Shown piece by piece: positions 19,976 through 29,442 of a stretch of DNA of 64,000 nt. How positions within the stretch are numbered: position 1 is the first letter of the stretch; each line of letters starts with the position of its first letter. The translations under genes were made by a program, and so were the position numbers. Source of the DNA: Caenorhabditis remanei (Eukaryota; Nematoda; Chromadorea; Rhabditida; Rhabditidae); contig NC_071329.1 in NCBI RefSeq assembly GCF_010183535.1, forward strand, positions 12,958,001 through 13,022,000. The letters run 5' to 3'. The notes beneath the pieces are model-generated. The model searched no databases. It saw nothing but the letters and a program-made list of their open reading frames with translations, and was not told the origin of the DNA.

Positions 19976-21986
19976 TCTTGGATTTGTTCTCGTTTTGACA
20001 AATACCAGTGTGATGACGTTCGCGACAATGGAAACAACAGAATTTCGAGTTGCATCTTTCAGAGCTGTGGTTGGATCGGAGGCAGTTTGAGCAGAGTTTC
20101 TTTTCTTCTATCGCTTTCAACTTCATCGCGATGCTAAGTTTACAGTTAAGAGCCGTATGCTCCTTCGAATCACAAAAGAAACACTGATACTTTGCTGTTC
20201 TCTTTGGCTTTTCTCCATGCTTCTTCTTTGTTTTGTCGTCGGATGTCTGGATTGAGTAGACTTCGGTACTTCTTGTTTTCAGCTTCTTCTCTGTCTCCGC
20301 TGTTTCCAGAGCTCTCTTCTCGGCGATAGCGTTAAAGGTAATTCCAACCAGTTCTTGAAAAGTTCGATCCTTTTCGTGATTCTTCTTGAAGACTATTCCC
20401 ATGATTTGTTGAGGCAGCTTGCTGATGAACGAATTGATGAAGAAGGAGTCATTCAATGTGCATCCTTTACTTCTCAGCGAGTATGCTATGGTGCAATATG
20501 TGTTTAGATCCTGCTCCATATCCTCGTAGCTGTCTTCAGAAAAGGAGAATTTGTTGAGCTGGTGGATGAGGCCTTGTTTAGTGTCCTTCTCTCTGTTGTA
20601 TTGTCTTTCCAAGTTATCTCTCAACGCATGGTAGTCTTCTTCTGACAGACTCACTGATCTTAACATCGACTTCACTTTCCCACTCAGGAGTTTCATGAGT
20701 AAGGCATGTTTAAGCGTCACCGGGATGTCATCTTTGTCATGAACCATAGAATTAAACAGCTGCATAAACATACTATAGTCAGCTGGTTCTCCGTCGAAAA
20801 CCGGAACTGTGTTCATGACTGTGTAGACCGTGCTGTTAGTGATTTGAGGATTCGAGCTGTCCTGGGAACCCGGATGGTTCTGGCGACGGATTGGAGATTC
20901 CACCGTATCGTTCATTGGCGTCGATGCGGGTGGAAGTGGAGACGAGTTCTCCGGTGGTATTGGGGAGCTTTGACCAATGTCGGAAGCGTCCGGTTGACCG
21001 CTCGATGGCTTCGTGGCCTCACTCATAGTTGCCGACTCTGTTTCTTCTTGTTTCATCTCAGGCTTGTTCTGCCACGATGGCTGCCGACTGAAGACCTCAT
21101 ACATCATATCTTGCAATTTCTGCATGTTTTCCTGCAGATTTTTGATAGCACGATCTGTCGTATCAGATGATGTTTGCATATGGTCTTGCAAATTTTTGAT
21201 GGCACGATTTGCCGTGGCCGATGAATCCAAAAGCAATGTCTGAGTATGTTCGATTGCTCCGATACGTACAGCCAAATCATCCGCAAACTCGGCAATGTCC
21301 TGGGAGGCTTCTGATGATCCACGGTTGAGTATGTTGGACGTCGGGTGAGCCGAGACATCCGAGCTATGGTTGCTCTCGCATGGCTTCGTCGAGTTCGGGG
21401 GGTGTCGACCTGAATTCGACACGACTCCTTGCTGCAATTGATCCGATTGATCGCTTGCCGTCTGAACCGATTGTTCAGGGTTACGCCGTTCGGGGTGTTC
21501 CTGATTCAGAGCGATTCCATCGAGAACTTGCGCATTTCCTGAAGCCGGTCCATCGGATGGCGGTGGTGGTGGTGTTCCTGGGGTCGAGACGTCTCCGGGG
21601 CGGGCGTTGTTCACCGCAGAAGTCAATTCCCCGATAAGATTCGTTATCTGATTGACTAGCCCGTCATATCCCCGACCTGCCAGATGGTTCGATATTTCAG
21701 CCCGATTGGCTTCAAATACATTCTGCGTACAGAGCTTCTTGTTGCTCTTGAGCATCTCCATCGCATTCTCCTGGAGACCCTCGATCAGGGCCAGTTGATC
21801 TAGCAGTTGCGCCAGATATCCGTCGAGTACGGTGATGTTTTGGGTGTTTCTCTCGAGCGCGAGAGCACGATCAGCAAGAGAGACGAGCGTTCTGGTTCGA
21901 GTTAACTCACGGGTGAGACTCCACTTGATTGTTTTCATGGTCACCGGGTTCCGTTGATCGCTCTTCTTCTTGTTCTTGACGGCCAT
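19929..21986 (-). CDS. gag: BEL/Pao Gag, full-unit copy
   Basis: 685 aa with the same layout as the downstream copy: N-terminal helical region, Pro/Ser-rich linker, DUF1759-type capsid and three zinc knuckles, ending DREDGTSDQ. The start ATG lies in ACCATGG after a (CCAA)n repeat. Its frame ends inside the first codons of pol. Near-identity to the gag at 10791-12848 shows the two units separated very recently. Confidence 0.93.
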   Translation of the reverse strand: MAVKNKKKSDQRNPVTMKTIKWSLTRELTRTRTLVSLADRALALERNTQNITVLDGYLAQLLDQLALIEGLQENAMEMLKSNKKLCTQNVFEANRAEISNHLAGRGYDGLVNQITNLIGELTSAVNNARPGDVSTPGTPPPPPSDGPASGNAQVLDGIALNQEHPERRNPEQSVQTASDQSDQLQQGVVSNSGRHPPNSTKPCESNHSSDVSAHPTSNILNRGSSEASQDIAEFADDLAVRIGAIEHTQTLLLDSSATANRAIKNLQDHMQTSSDTTDRAIKNLQENMQKLQDMMYEVFSRQPSWQNKPEMKQEETESATMSEATKPSSGQPDASDIGQSSPIPPENSSPLPPASTPMNDTVESPIRRQNHPGSQDSSNPQITNSTVYTVMNTVPVFDGEPADYSMFMQLFNSMVHDKDDIPVTLKHALLMKLLSGKVKSMLRSVSLSEEDYHALRDNLERQYNREKDTKQGLIHQLNKFSFSEDSYEDMEQDLNTYCTIAYSLRSKGCTLNDSFFINSFISKLPQQIMGIVFKKNHEKDRTFQELVGITFNAIAEKRALETAETEKKLKTRSTEVYSIQTSDDKTKKKHGEKPKRTAKYQCFFCDSKEHTALNCKLSIAMKLKAIEEKKLCSNCLRSNHSSERCNSKFCCFHCRERHHTGICQNENKSKNGKFFRDREDGTSDQ

Positions 21987-22960
21987 GGTTGGTTGGTTGG
22001 TTGGCTGGTTGATTGATTGCGGTCGATGTTATCGACAAGTCAATTTAGACTGATAATGTTTTGTTGATTCTTCATCCTTATATACTCAATGTCCATGCCC
22101 TCCTTTTTCTTGACCTTGCTCTGGTTTGCTAACCTTGATAAAAAAAAGAAGGCTTGCGTGTTTTCTTTATTACGTGCTTCCGTGACATTGTTGATTTCAC
22201 GAGATTTTTATCTTTCATTTGTACTACATCCTAATGACTCGACGTGTCACTACTATTGGCTGTCGTATTAGGATTCTTTTTAACTCAGTGACGCTTTATA
22301 GCCATCAAAAGTGTAGCTGAGATTCCTATTCTTGTTATTTACACTGTTAGTTCCTGTGACGTATCACGGATTCATATGTTTTGAGGTCCTCGTTGGAGAA
22401 CATTTGCGGAAGTTGTACATTCGTCTTCCTGTCAGTTGCAAAGTTCCTGATCTGTAACCTCGTCTTCTCGCTGACCCTACTACTTTGGGCCCTTTCACAG
22501 GATCAACGATACGACGGGAAATAGGCCATCCTCAAGATGTGGTATGTCGGTGGTGGCGATTCTGTGGCTATCTATGTGAGAGTTCTCGTGAGTCTTCAGA
22601 ATCCGGACCACGCTATCTATTTCCGAGCTGACAGTTTTCATCACCACATCTTTTTCTTTTTGTGACCGATATGTTAGACACCGATTGTGCTCTTAGCACC
22701 GATTGCGCTTTTTCGGACAGATTTACACTGCCTCTGATTCGATGTGTCATGTAACCTACGAGAAGGAGTACTATCTGGTTGGAATGACTATGAACAAGAC
22801 CGAGCGGACAAAGGACCTCTTATTGCGAGATTCTGTGAAGTAATGTGAGACCAGTTCGAGTTTATTTGACATACATCCCGCACGAGTTGCGGTTCTTTAA
22901 AGAAAAAAAACGAGTTTTCTGTACGATTTACAGTTTCTGGTCTTCTTCGGGTGTGGTGTA
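21987..22960. other. BEL/Pao untranslated region between accessory ORF and gag (full unit)
   Basis: Near-identical to 12897-13822. It has AATAAA (plus TTTATT at 22861-22866) after the accessory ORF, the TATA-like box at 22076-22085 and the (CCAA)n run before gag. Small differences from the other copy (run lengths, single substitutions) are visible. Confidence 0.7.
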
Positions 22961-23479
22961 CTATTGATCATCGTCTTCTGAGCCGTCGAGATCAATATGA
23001 ACGTCGTAAATGCCATACGTACGTGGTTTACGGGCATCCGATTCTTCCGAATCCATATCGCTCACATCGTTCTCCTCCGTCTTCGGATTTCCAGTCTTCG
23101 GATGATTCTCTTCATCGACTCCTTCCTCCATAGGATCATCAGGTTTCTCATCGTTGGCCTCCTCCCTTGGTTTCTTGGGCGCAATGACGTTGTCTTGTGG
23201 ACCCCACTTGTCTCTGCACAGTGCAGGATGATGCATGCCGCTGCAGAAACGGCATGCGTTCTTTCTTGTCTTCGCACGGCAATTGTCGAACAGGTGGCCA
23301 CTCATCAGGCAGATCGAACACCATTTGCGCCTTTCTACAGCCGCCCATCGCGATTCAACATCGAACTTCTCACAGTAGGCCGCTGCATGACCTCTCTGAG
23401 AACAAAAAAGGCACCCACTCCAGAAACGATGTCTTTTCTGTTTCTTGGGTTTTTCTGGCCAACTAACTCGACCGTGCAA
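22961..23479 (-). CDS. Accessory nucleocapsid-like ORF of the BEL/Pao element (full unit)
   Basis: The listed 172 residues are identical to the copy at 13823-14341, including all three knuckles and the acidic tail. Its position between primer-binding site and gag, and the intact frame in both copies, argue that it belongs to the element rather than being random sequence. Whether it is translated from a spliced leader RNA is not shown by the sequence. Confidence 0.7.
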   Translation of the reverse strand: MHGRVSWPEKPKKQKRHRFWSGCLFCSQRGHAAAYCEKFDVESRWAAVERRKWCSICLMSGHLFDNCRAKTRKNACRFCSGMHHPALCRDKWGPQDNVIAPKKPREEANDEKPDDPMEEGVDEENHPKTGNPKTEENDVSDMDSEESDARKPRTYGIYDVHIDLDGSEDDDQ

Positions 23480-23813
23480 CGGAAGGCGTCCTGGTGAGAC
23501 AAGTGATGAAGCATCTTGGATAGATGACGCTGGCGTATCCGAATTGATACCTGAACAATGCGATCATTGTTGTGAATACGATAATTCGATTTTCAGATGG
23601 TAGGTACGAGATTTGACGCTATTGTGAGAGAGTGATCATGTTGCGTGTGTGGTGGTTCAATGGGTTGATCAGTTTTTTCGACTAAAAAAACATCTCTCGT
23701 CTCGCTGGGACCTACATCAACGATATGATGTCCTACCGGGTGTACTGTATGTTGCCACTCGTTCGGATCCCACCCGAACCCATACAGTCACCTCGTAAAT
23801 AACGACTTTGTTT

Positions 23814-23885
23814 TACCTCTCGATTAGAAGTTTCACCTCTCGAATAGAAGTTTCACCTCTCGAATAGAAGTTTCACCTCTCGACT
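23814..23885. repeat. Short tandem repeat in the BEL/Pao leader
   Basis: A 20-bp unit, TTTCACCTCTCGAATAGAAG, in about three imperfect copies. The corresponding site at about 14686-14705 has a single copy, so the array expanded or contracted between the units. Confidence 0.8.
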
Positions 23886-24029
23886 AAGGGATGGTATCTC
23901 TACGATAAGAGGTGTCCTACGATTAGGACGTCTACAGCGGTCGCCTATCCTAGCCTACTGCGGTCGCGCTCGAATTTTGCGTTCTGTGATGACTAATCTT
24001 TCGAGCCCTGAGACCTCTCATCCCACCAA

Positions 24030-24057
24030 AGTTCGAGTAACTCCGGTCGATGCACCA
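24030..24057 (-). other. Putative primer-binding site of the BEL/Pao element
   Basis: Directly after the inner end of LTR 1 the minus strand reads TGGTGCATCGACCGGAGTTA. The TGG start, complementary to a tRNA CCA end, and the position fit a primer-binding site. The tRNA was not identified. The second unit lacks this segment. Confidence 0.5.
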
Positions 24058-24553
24058 TGTCGCGACGGTTTGTGGGGTGGTGAGCCCGAACCGACCGCGA
24101 GGACTGAGAGGACTTGGACTTAGAAAGAAGAGCCAACACAGATTTAAATAACAACGATTTATTCGATAAGAGACGCAAATTAAATAAGATACCTCTACTA
24201 GCTCCTTTTGGCTCGGCATCGATGGACGTCAGTTGAGGAACCTTGGAAGAAGGTGATGGCGAAGGTGGCTTTTGCATCGGAAGTAGGCAACGGCTTCGGC
24301 TGGTTGAGAAGTTCCTCTCTCGTGGGTAGATACTGATTCTTCTATTTTCTTGTTCCTACATCGACATTGACACGTAGTAAGGTCATCAAGATAAGGAGTT
24401 TGTGGAGCACGTTGTTCAAAGTGATAATAAGGATACCGTATTCTCTTCACGTCCATATGAATTCATCGTTGTATAATTGATAATAAGAGCATAATCTACG
24501 ATCTAGATTGTACCAGTTGCGACAATATAGCTGAGGCTATTAATGTCGCGACA
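24058..24553 (-). repeat. BEL/Pao LTR 1 (5' LTR of the full unit)
   Basis: 496 bp, TGTCGCGACGG...GTCGCGACA on the plus strand. It reads identically to LTR 2. The outer end at 24553 abuts coding sequence of the zinc-finger gene (SPVKT) in frame phase 2. Confidence 0.9.
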
Positions 24554-26017
24554 GTCTTCACTGGTGATTCTTCGTCTGGTTTCTTTTCTGGAGACTCCTC
24601 TGGCTGCCATCCACGTTCCTTAGCACGCACATAGTCTGGGAAGCATTCGTGGAGTCGGAGGTTCCATTCGGCACGCATCTCGTCGGTTCTGAAAATATAC
24701 GATATGAAAGAAAGCAGTGAGAACAGGAAGGAAGGATGAAAATGTAGGGAAGTAGAAAGGGAGGGATAATATCACACTCCATGCATATAAAAAGGAATAA
24801 AATTTCACACTTCACACTATTAAACTGCACTACATCATACTCATTTGTCTTCAATTCTGATTCATTTTCAAACTTACGTAATATCGTGGGCATCGTCGGC
24901 ACGGTGTCGGCATTGTCTGGCATGGGAAATTACGTTCGATTTGATTCCAGTGAAGTCACAATCCCAGCACTGAAAAAGAACACAGCTACAAAAGACTGCA
25001 CCACACACACATACAAAGATATCATGAAACCGAGAACAAGGGGTTAAAAGAGGAACATGTTAGGACACAACACTTCAACAACACCACAAAATCATGCGAA
25101 TTCCAGACATTTTGACTCACCTTGTATGATTTGGCATCTGAATGGCTCATAATAACATGTCTCAGAAGATTCCATCTCGATCCTGTTCAGTTAAGTGTTG
25201 TTGGTTTCCCACAGAGTGCAAATTTATATGTGTATATAATACGTCTCTTTGTTCCAGAGGTTGGTGTTGATGGTGTTCCAAACATTGCTTCAGTATCAAG
25301 AAGTCCGAAAGCGGACCCAAAAGCTGGATTGAGAAGGTGAATCATTGAAGCACGGACTTGCTCATCACTGGTTCCCAATCCGAAATCTGATGAATCTGTT
25401 TCAGCTTTCAAGTCTTCTGAACTGGCTTCTGATATCGTCTCGCTATGTTGATTATCATCATATTCTGGTGTCATTCGTTCGATTCCGAATGTATTGAGAT
25501 GAGCAGCCTGTTGCAGAAGAATTCGATGAATTTCAGCTTGCTGTCGGTCTTGTTCCTTCTTCTGAATTGTCATCTTCTGTTGTTCTTCAAGAAGTTTTTG
25601 TGATATCGTGGGCATCGTGGCATTTGTTTTTCAGCAGGAGCTGGTGACACCTTCTTCGTTGACAATGCTTTCGCTATCGACTCAATTGATGCTCTCGGTG
25701 TGTTGTTATGTGGAGGAACGGGGGCACTTATTGAGGTTGGGGTTGAAACTGCAGTTCTTGGAGGTGTATGTTGAGCTGCTGTTGATACTGTCGTTGAAGG
25801 TGATTCAGGACTTGATGATCCATCTTTATATTTGAAAGAGGGATGATCCATTAAATCAGTCACAACTGCAAACTTATCGAATCCATGTGTTACCTGAAAG
25901 TAGAGAAATTAGAATGTAATTGAAATATAATTCTGATTTCAAACTTACCAAGTATTCCACAAGTGCCATTGTATTGTTCGTATTACTCACTTCAACTACT
26001 ACAAATTTGGAGAGCAT
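24554..26017 (-). pseudogene. Zinc-finger gene interrupted by the BEL/Pao insertion, with a possible frameshift
   Basis: Exons (minus) 26017-25949, 25893-25243, 25182-25121, 24969-24878, 24688-24554. The ATG lies directly behind TTTCCAG (trans-splice type). The N-terminus is MLSKFVVVEVSNTNNTMALV, then a Ser/Thr/Pro-rich part, a coiled coil (QKLLEEQQKM...QKKEQDRQQAEIH), and a zinc-finger module (SRWNLLRHVIMSHSDAKSYK, CWDCDFTGIKSNVISHARQC). DEMRAEWNLRLHECFPDYVR, also found in the neighbouring gene, follows. The last exon runs into the LTR after SPVKT. Within exon 2 the frame changes at a five-base A run (plus 25627-25631); one extra base would restore all downstream phases. A weak intron (GTGTCA donor) is an alternative. 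Likely a nuclear DNA-binding protein; probably non-functional in this haplotype. Confidence 0.65.
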
Positions 26018-26476
26018 CTGGAAACAAAATTATTATTAGCACGGCAAACTTCTTACAACCGCGATCTACCGAAACCGAAGAAAATTGTGTGCGAAATTAA
26101 GAGACCCAGAGAAAAGGAGGCATTTATCAAGGGCATTTCGGTGGAGCGCAGTTGGAAGAACTATGCTGTGCTAATAGAATTGAAGAAAATAGGGAAAAAA
26201 ATCAAGAAAATCACAGAAGTTACAAATATTCAAGAGTTGCAGAAACTCATTGTAAGAAAACAAGCAGAAAGAAAACGACAAAGAACATTAATCCGAGTTT
26301 ATTAGTAATAAAGTGTATCAAAAAATAAAAGTTATGCTAAAATATAAATAAAGTTCCAAACTTGTGTTAATTGCACAAGGCAGTGTGGTGAGTGAAATAT
26401 GAAGAGAGAGAGATGACAGAGGAAAAGAATGATAGAACGTTAAAAAGACAGTAGAACACTGGAAATGACAAGAAGA
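26018..26476. other. Intergenic DNA between the two zinc-finger genes
   Basis: Contains the MITE at 26052-26154 and an A-rich plus-strand frame continuing from it (KIKKITEVTNIQELQKLIVR...) up to a stop at 26305. It has no splice support and is not called. TTTATT near 26299 is a polyadenylation signal for the upstream minus-strand gene. Confidence 0.5.
26052..26154. mobile_element. MITE with CTTACAACCGCG / CGCAGTTG ends (copy 1)
   Basis: About 103 bp whose ends are imperfect inverted repeats (ACCGCGATCTACCGAAA against TTTCGGTGGAGCGCAGT). The reverse complement of 28859-28960 (102 bp) matches it over its length. Confidence 0.7.
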
Positions 26477-28459
26477 TCATAGTGGTTGCATGACATCGTC
26501 TTCAGGTGAAAAGTGATGTTCGTGACCGTAGTCTTCTTCACCAGCTGCAAAAACTACACAGGAGGTCAGAGGAAAGGAGTTGTGTGGCTCATTGGGTTTC
26601 TCTAAACTGATCAACATAAAAAATAAGCTTGCCTTGCTGTTGAATATCTTCTTTCTGGTGCTTCCATTTCCGATATGTTACTCCGAAACACTGATCTAAA
26701 AGTTGACTCCATTCAGCTTCTAACTCGGGTGATCTGAAAGAGAAAAGATGAGAAAATTAAAGATCTCTAGAAGGACAACTCACTTTAAATCTAGAATACT
26801 TGCATTCGCATCGTGTTTATGCTGTGAATCAATGTGTTTCCTAACGTAGGATTTGATATGGGAATAGCCACAAATCGAACATTGATTGGGTTTTGATGAT
26901 TGGTGCATAATCCAAACATGACGCATCAGGTTCCAAGTTCTTTGAGGAGAATACATTACATCGTGTCCGCACACTTTACAAGTGGCTTTAATAGAATCCT
27001 CTTGTTTCCTGACAGGCGTCTTCCGACGAAGATTGTCTCCATTAGGTGATCCATTACAGTTGAACATTTCGAGAGTTGACAGACTGGCTTGTCCGTGAGC
27101 AACAGAATTGACAGTGGCATCGAATTGGTTGGATTGTTGTTGGGCTTCATCTTTGTAGGCATCATCTCTCTTGATGTATATAAAGGTATTCTGAAATACA
27201 TGAATATAGATATAGTCTGGAAATATATGAAAATGGAACTTACATTAGAATATCCAGAAGTAGATGGATGTTCAGAGATCTGATGTTGCTGCAGTATATG
27301 TTGTGTCTCTCCTCCTATTTGAATCTGCTCCATCCGTAATGTTTGTGGCCCAAGTGTACTGATTATCTTCATGAGCCGTTGACGTTCTTCATCATTGAGC
27401 TGAAGGAGCATCCCTTCTGTCTCCTGAGATTGAGTGTCATCTTGGACAACATCTTGATCATCTCGAAGCCAACTGTGACTGAGAAGAAGTCGTCTGTATG
27501 AAGTCTTTTTGACCAAGTGACGTGGAGACTTGAATGTTTTGAAACGACTCATTAGATCGTGCACTAGCTTGAGATCAGTAATAGATAAATGAGTCTGAAA
27601 AGAATCATTTGTTGAAGAAGATTGTGAAAAATTAATTTAATTTCACCTCTAGTTTTATCTCATTGGATACACTGAGCAAATGTTTTCTCCACTTTCTTGC
27701 TAAGAACGATAACGTATGCGTATCTAACAGCATCCAATGAACTCGATGATTATCACCATCCACATCCCTCATCACAAATCGCCACATTGCTCTTCTAATG
27801 AACTCGTATTCTTGAATAGTTATTATTTGATAAAAGTTGCGACATTTTTTTCTCACGACAAAGTGCAGACTCTGTGCTTATGGACCTACCCACGAAGAAA
27901 TCTTTCCTACCCACGAACGCAAAATAATGCATTTTTATGGCAGAAAAATGCAAAAAATGCATTAAATTGCATTTGTGAATAGAATTAAATTGCATTAAAT
28001 GGTACAAGTTTTCTTCGTGGGTAGATCCATTAATTACTACTGAGTCTGCATTTTGACGTGCAAAACGTTGGAACTTTTTATTTCGAGAATAGATTTTACT
28101 TACCTCTAGTAATTAGGAAACGCCCATTTGGTAGGGCAACCGTCACCGAAATACGTTTGATACCATCAGGCTGGAAGAGTTCGGCTAGTGGAACGACAAG
28201 TGGAAGCGGCCTTTCTCTTCTTTCCCGAGAGTACTCGGAAAAGTACACATTATCAGATAATATTGGAGTGTGTAAGTGATTTGATAATTCTGTAGCCACC
28301 TAAGAATGCAATGTAGACAGTTAACAGTTTGTTTAAACTTACGGGTCTTCGAGTGGGCATCAAAGTAGAGTGCGGGATTAAAAACAAGTGAAAAAACGGG
28401 TTCGGGTTCCATGGGCTAGGCTCGAAGAAGAAATCCAACTGCCAAAAAAGATGATCCAT
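26477..28459 (-). CDS. C2H2-type zinc-finger protein, paralogue of the interrupted neighbour
   Basis: Exons (minus) 28459-28343, 28299-28104, 27810-27647, 27594-27244, 27190-26784, 26733-26633, 26544-26477; all phases agree, 467 aa. The C-terminal half has the finger module CKVCGHDVMYSPQRTWNLMR, then HVWIMHQSSKPNQCSICGYS and a HIDSQHKH end. Next comes SPELEAEWSQLLDQCFGVTY and the end EEDYGHEHHFSPEDDVMQPL. Module and tail match the neighbour (RWNLLRHVIMSHSD, DEMRAEWNLRLHECF, HIVQPLL). The N-terminal part (LVVPLAELFQPDGIKRISVT...) was not recognised. Intron 6 seems to be of GC-AG type (CAAG|GCAAGC). Intron 2 holds a MITE. The first exon is the least certain. Probably nuclear. Confidence 0.7.
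27864..28050. mobile_element. MITE in intron 2 of the zinc-finger gene
   Basis: Inverted repeat of about 187 bp. The left arm TGCAGACTCTGTGCTTATGG is followed by ACCTACCCACGAAGAAA; the right arm is the reverse (TTTCTTCGTGGGTAGATCCA...GAGTCTGCA). A second internal CTACCCACGAACG motif is near 27909. No coding capacity. Confidence 0.75.
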
Positions 28460-28564
28460 CTGTTAATGAAAATTGAATATTTCAGTGAGTGTTGACGGAA
28501 AATATATAAGGTGTGACCAACGACAGGTTTCCGGCTTGTACTTCGAAAAACTAAGTTGCGCATA

Positions 28565-28840
28565 TACCGTAAAAACTGTATTACAGCGACACCTTTAATA
28601 GAACGACACCTCTAATAGAACGACACCCATCTATACTCAGGATTTATGAATATGACTATCTTAATGTATTTTCTTGGTTCTAATTAGAAGCATCGTGAAT
28701 AGTATCCTCTAGACCAACAAATAAAACTTTCAAAAAGTTTTTTTCCGTTTAATTTTAATGAGTTCCTGAAAGCACAAAATTTTCCTAAGAGGCGGTTGAA
28801 AAATAGAGCGACATTTCGCTCTAATACAGTTTTTATGGTA
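28565..28840. mobile_element. MITE with TACCGTAAAAACTGTA ends (copy 2)
   Basis: 276 bp. Begins TACCGTAAAAACTGTATTAC and ends with CTAATACAGTTTTTATGGTA. The interior is related to 1939-2196. It sits about 105 bp upstream of the proposed start of the minus-strand zinc-finger gene. Confidence 0.8.
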
Positions 28841-28858
28841 TATCAGCTCGGCAATGTA

Positions 28859-28960
28859 CAACTGCGCTCTACCGAAATCTCCTTGAAAAATGTCTCTTTT
28901 TTCTAAATCTCTCAATTTCGCATTCAAATTTCTTCGGTTTCGGTAGAGCGCGGTTGTAAG
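28859..28960. mobile_element. MITE with CAACTGCGCTCTACCGAA ends (copy 2)
   Basis: 102 bp, with CAACTGCGCTCTACCGAAAT at one end and TTTCGGTAGAGCGCGGTTG at the other as imperfect inverted repeats. It is the reverse-oriented relative of 26052-26154. Confidence 0.75.
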
Positions 28961-29442
28961 AACAGTGTCTGGCACGGGAGACCCCACACATTCCGAGGAA
29001 AAAAACTCCTGGGTAACGAAATCCTCGAAAAAAGGCGGGGCCAAGCGCGCTGATTGGCTGTGGGAACGCTTTTTTGACACATGAAGCACGTTTTGAGCTT
29101 TTTTGGCCTAAAAAAGCTTTTTCCGAAAATCCAAAACGGCCATCTGATAGGAAATGCTGTTTGCTTCATTTTAAGCTATCATTTGTTAATTTTGGTTGTC
29201 TGAAAATGCCGGTAGGTATCAGAATGTAGTTTTTAGGAAAACCGGTGTTTTTGGAGCAAAAATCTAACTATTCCTGGCCTATCAGTGCTGAGCAATCAAA
29301 TTTCATCAAGGTGCACAATAAGAAACAGGCATCGGTCCGCAGATTCGCGATTATATGAAAACACTGATTTTCGTTCAAACCATAAAAAGAGCCCTATAAA
29401 ATCATTGAGACGACAGAAAATTTTCAAATAGTGCTCAAATGA

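Larger units (their letters stand above)
10700..24553 (-). mobile_element. Composite BEL/Pao LTR retrotransposon (one full unit plus one truncated unit)
   Basis: Reading on the minus strand: LTR 24553-24058, leader with accessory ORF, gag 21986-19929, pol 19975-15335, LTR 15269-14775, leader with accessory ORF, gag 12848-10791, 37 codons of pol, then only 27 bp of LTR end (10726-10700). The pol order protease, RT, RNase H, integrase with DUF1759/DUF1758-type Gag and protease places it in BEL/Pao. The two long LTRs read as identical, so the insertion is young. The second unit has lost nearly all of pol, most of its 3' LTR and 113 bp next to LTR 2 that include the primer-binding site. Confidence 0.92.
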
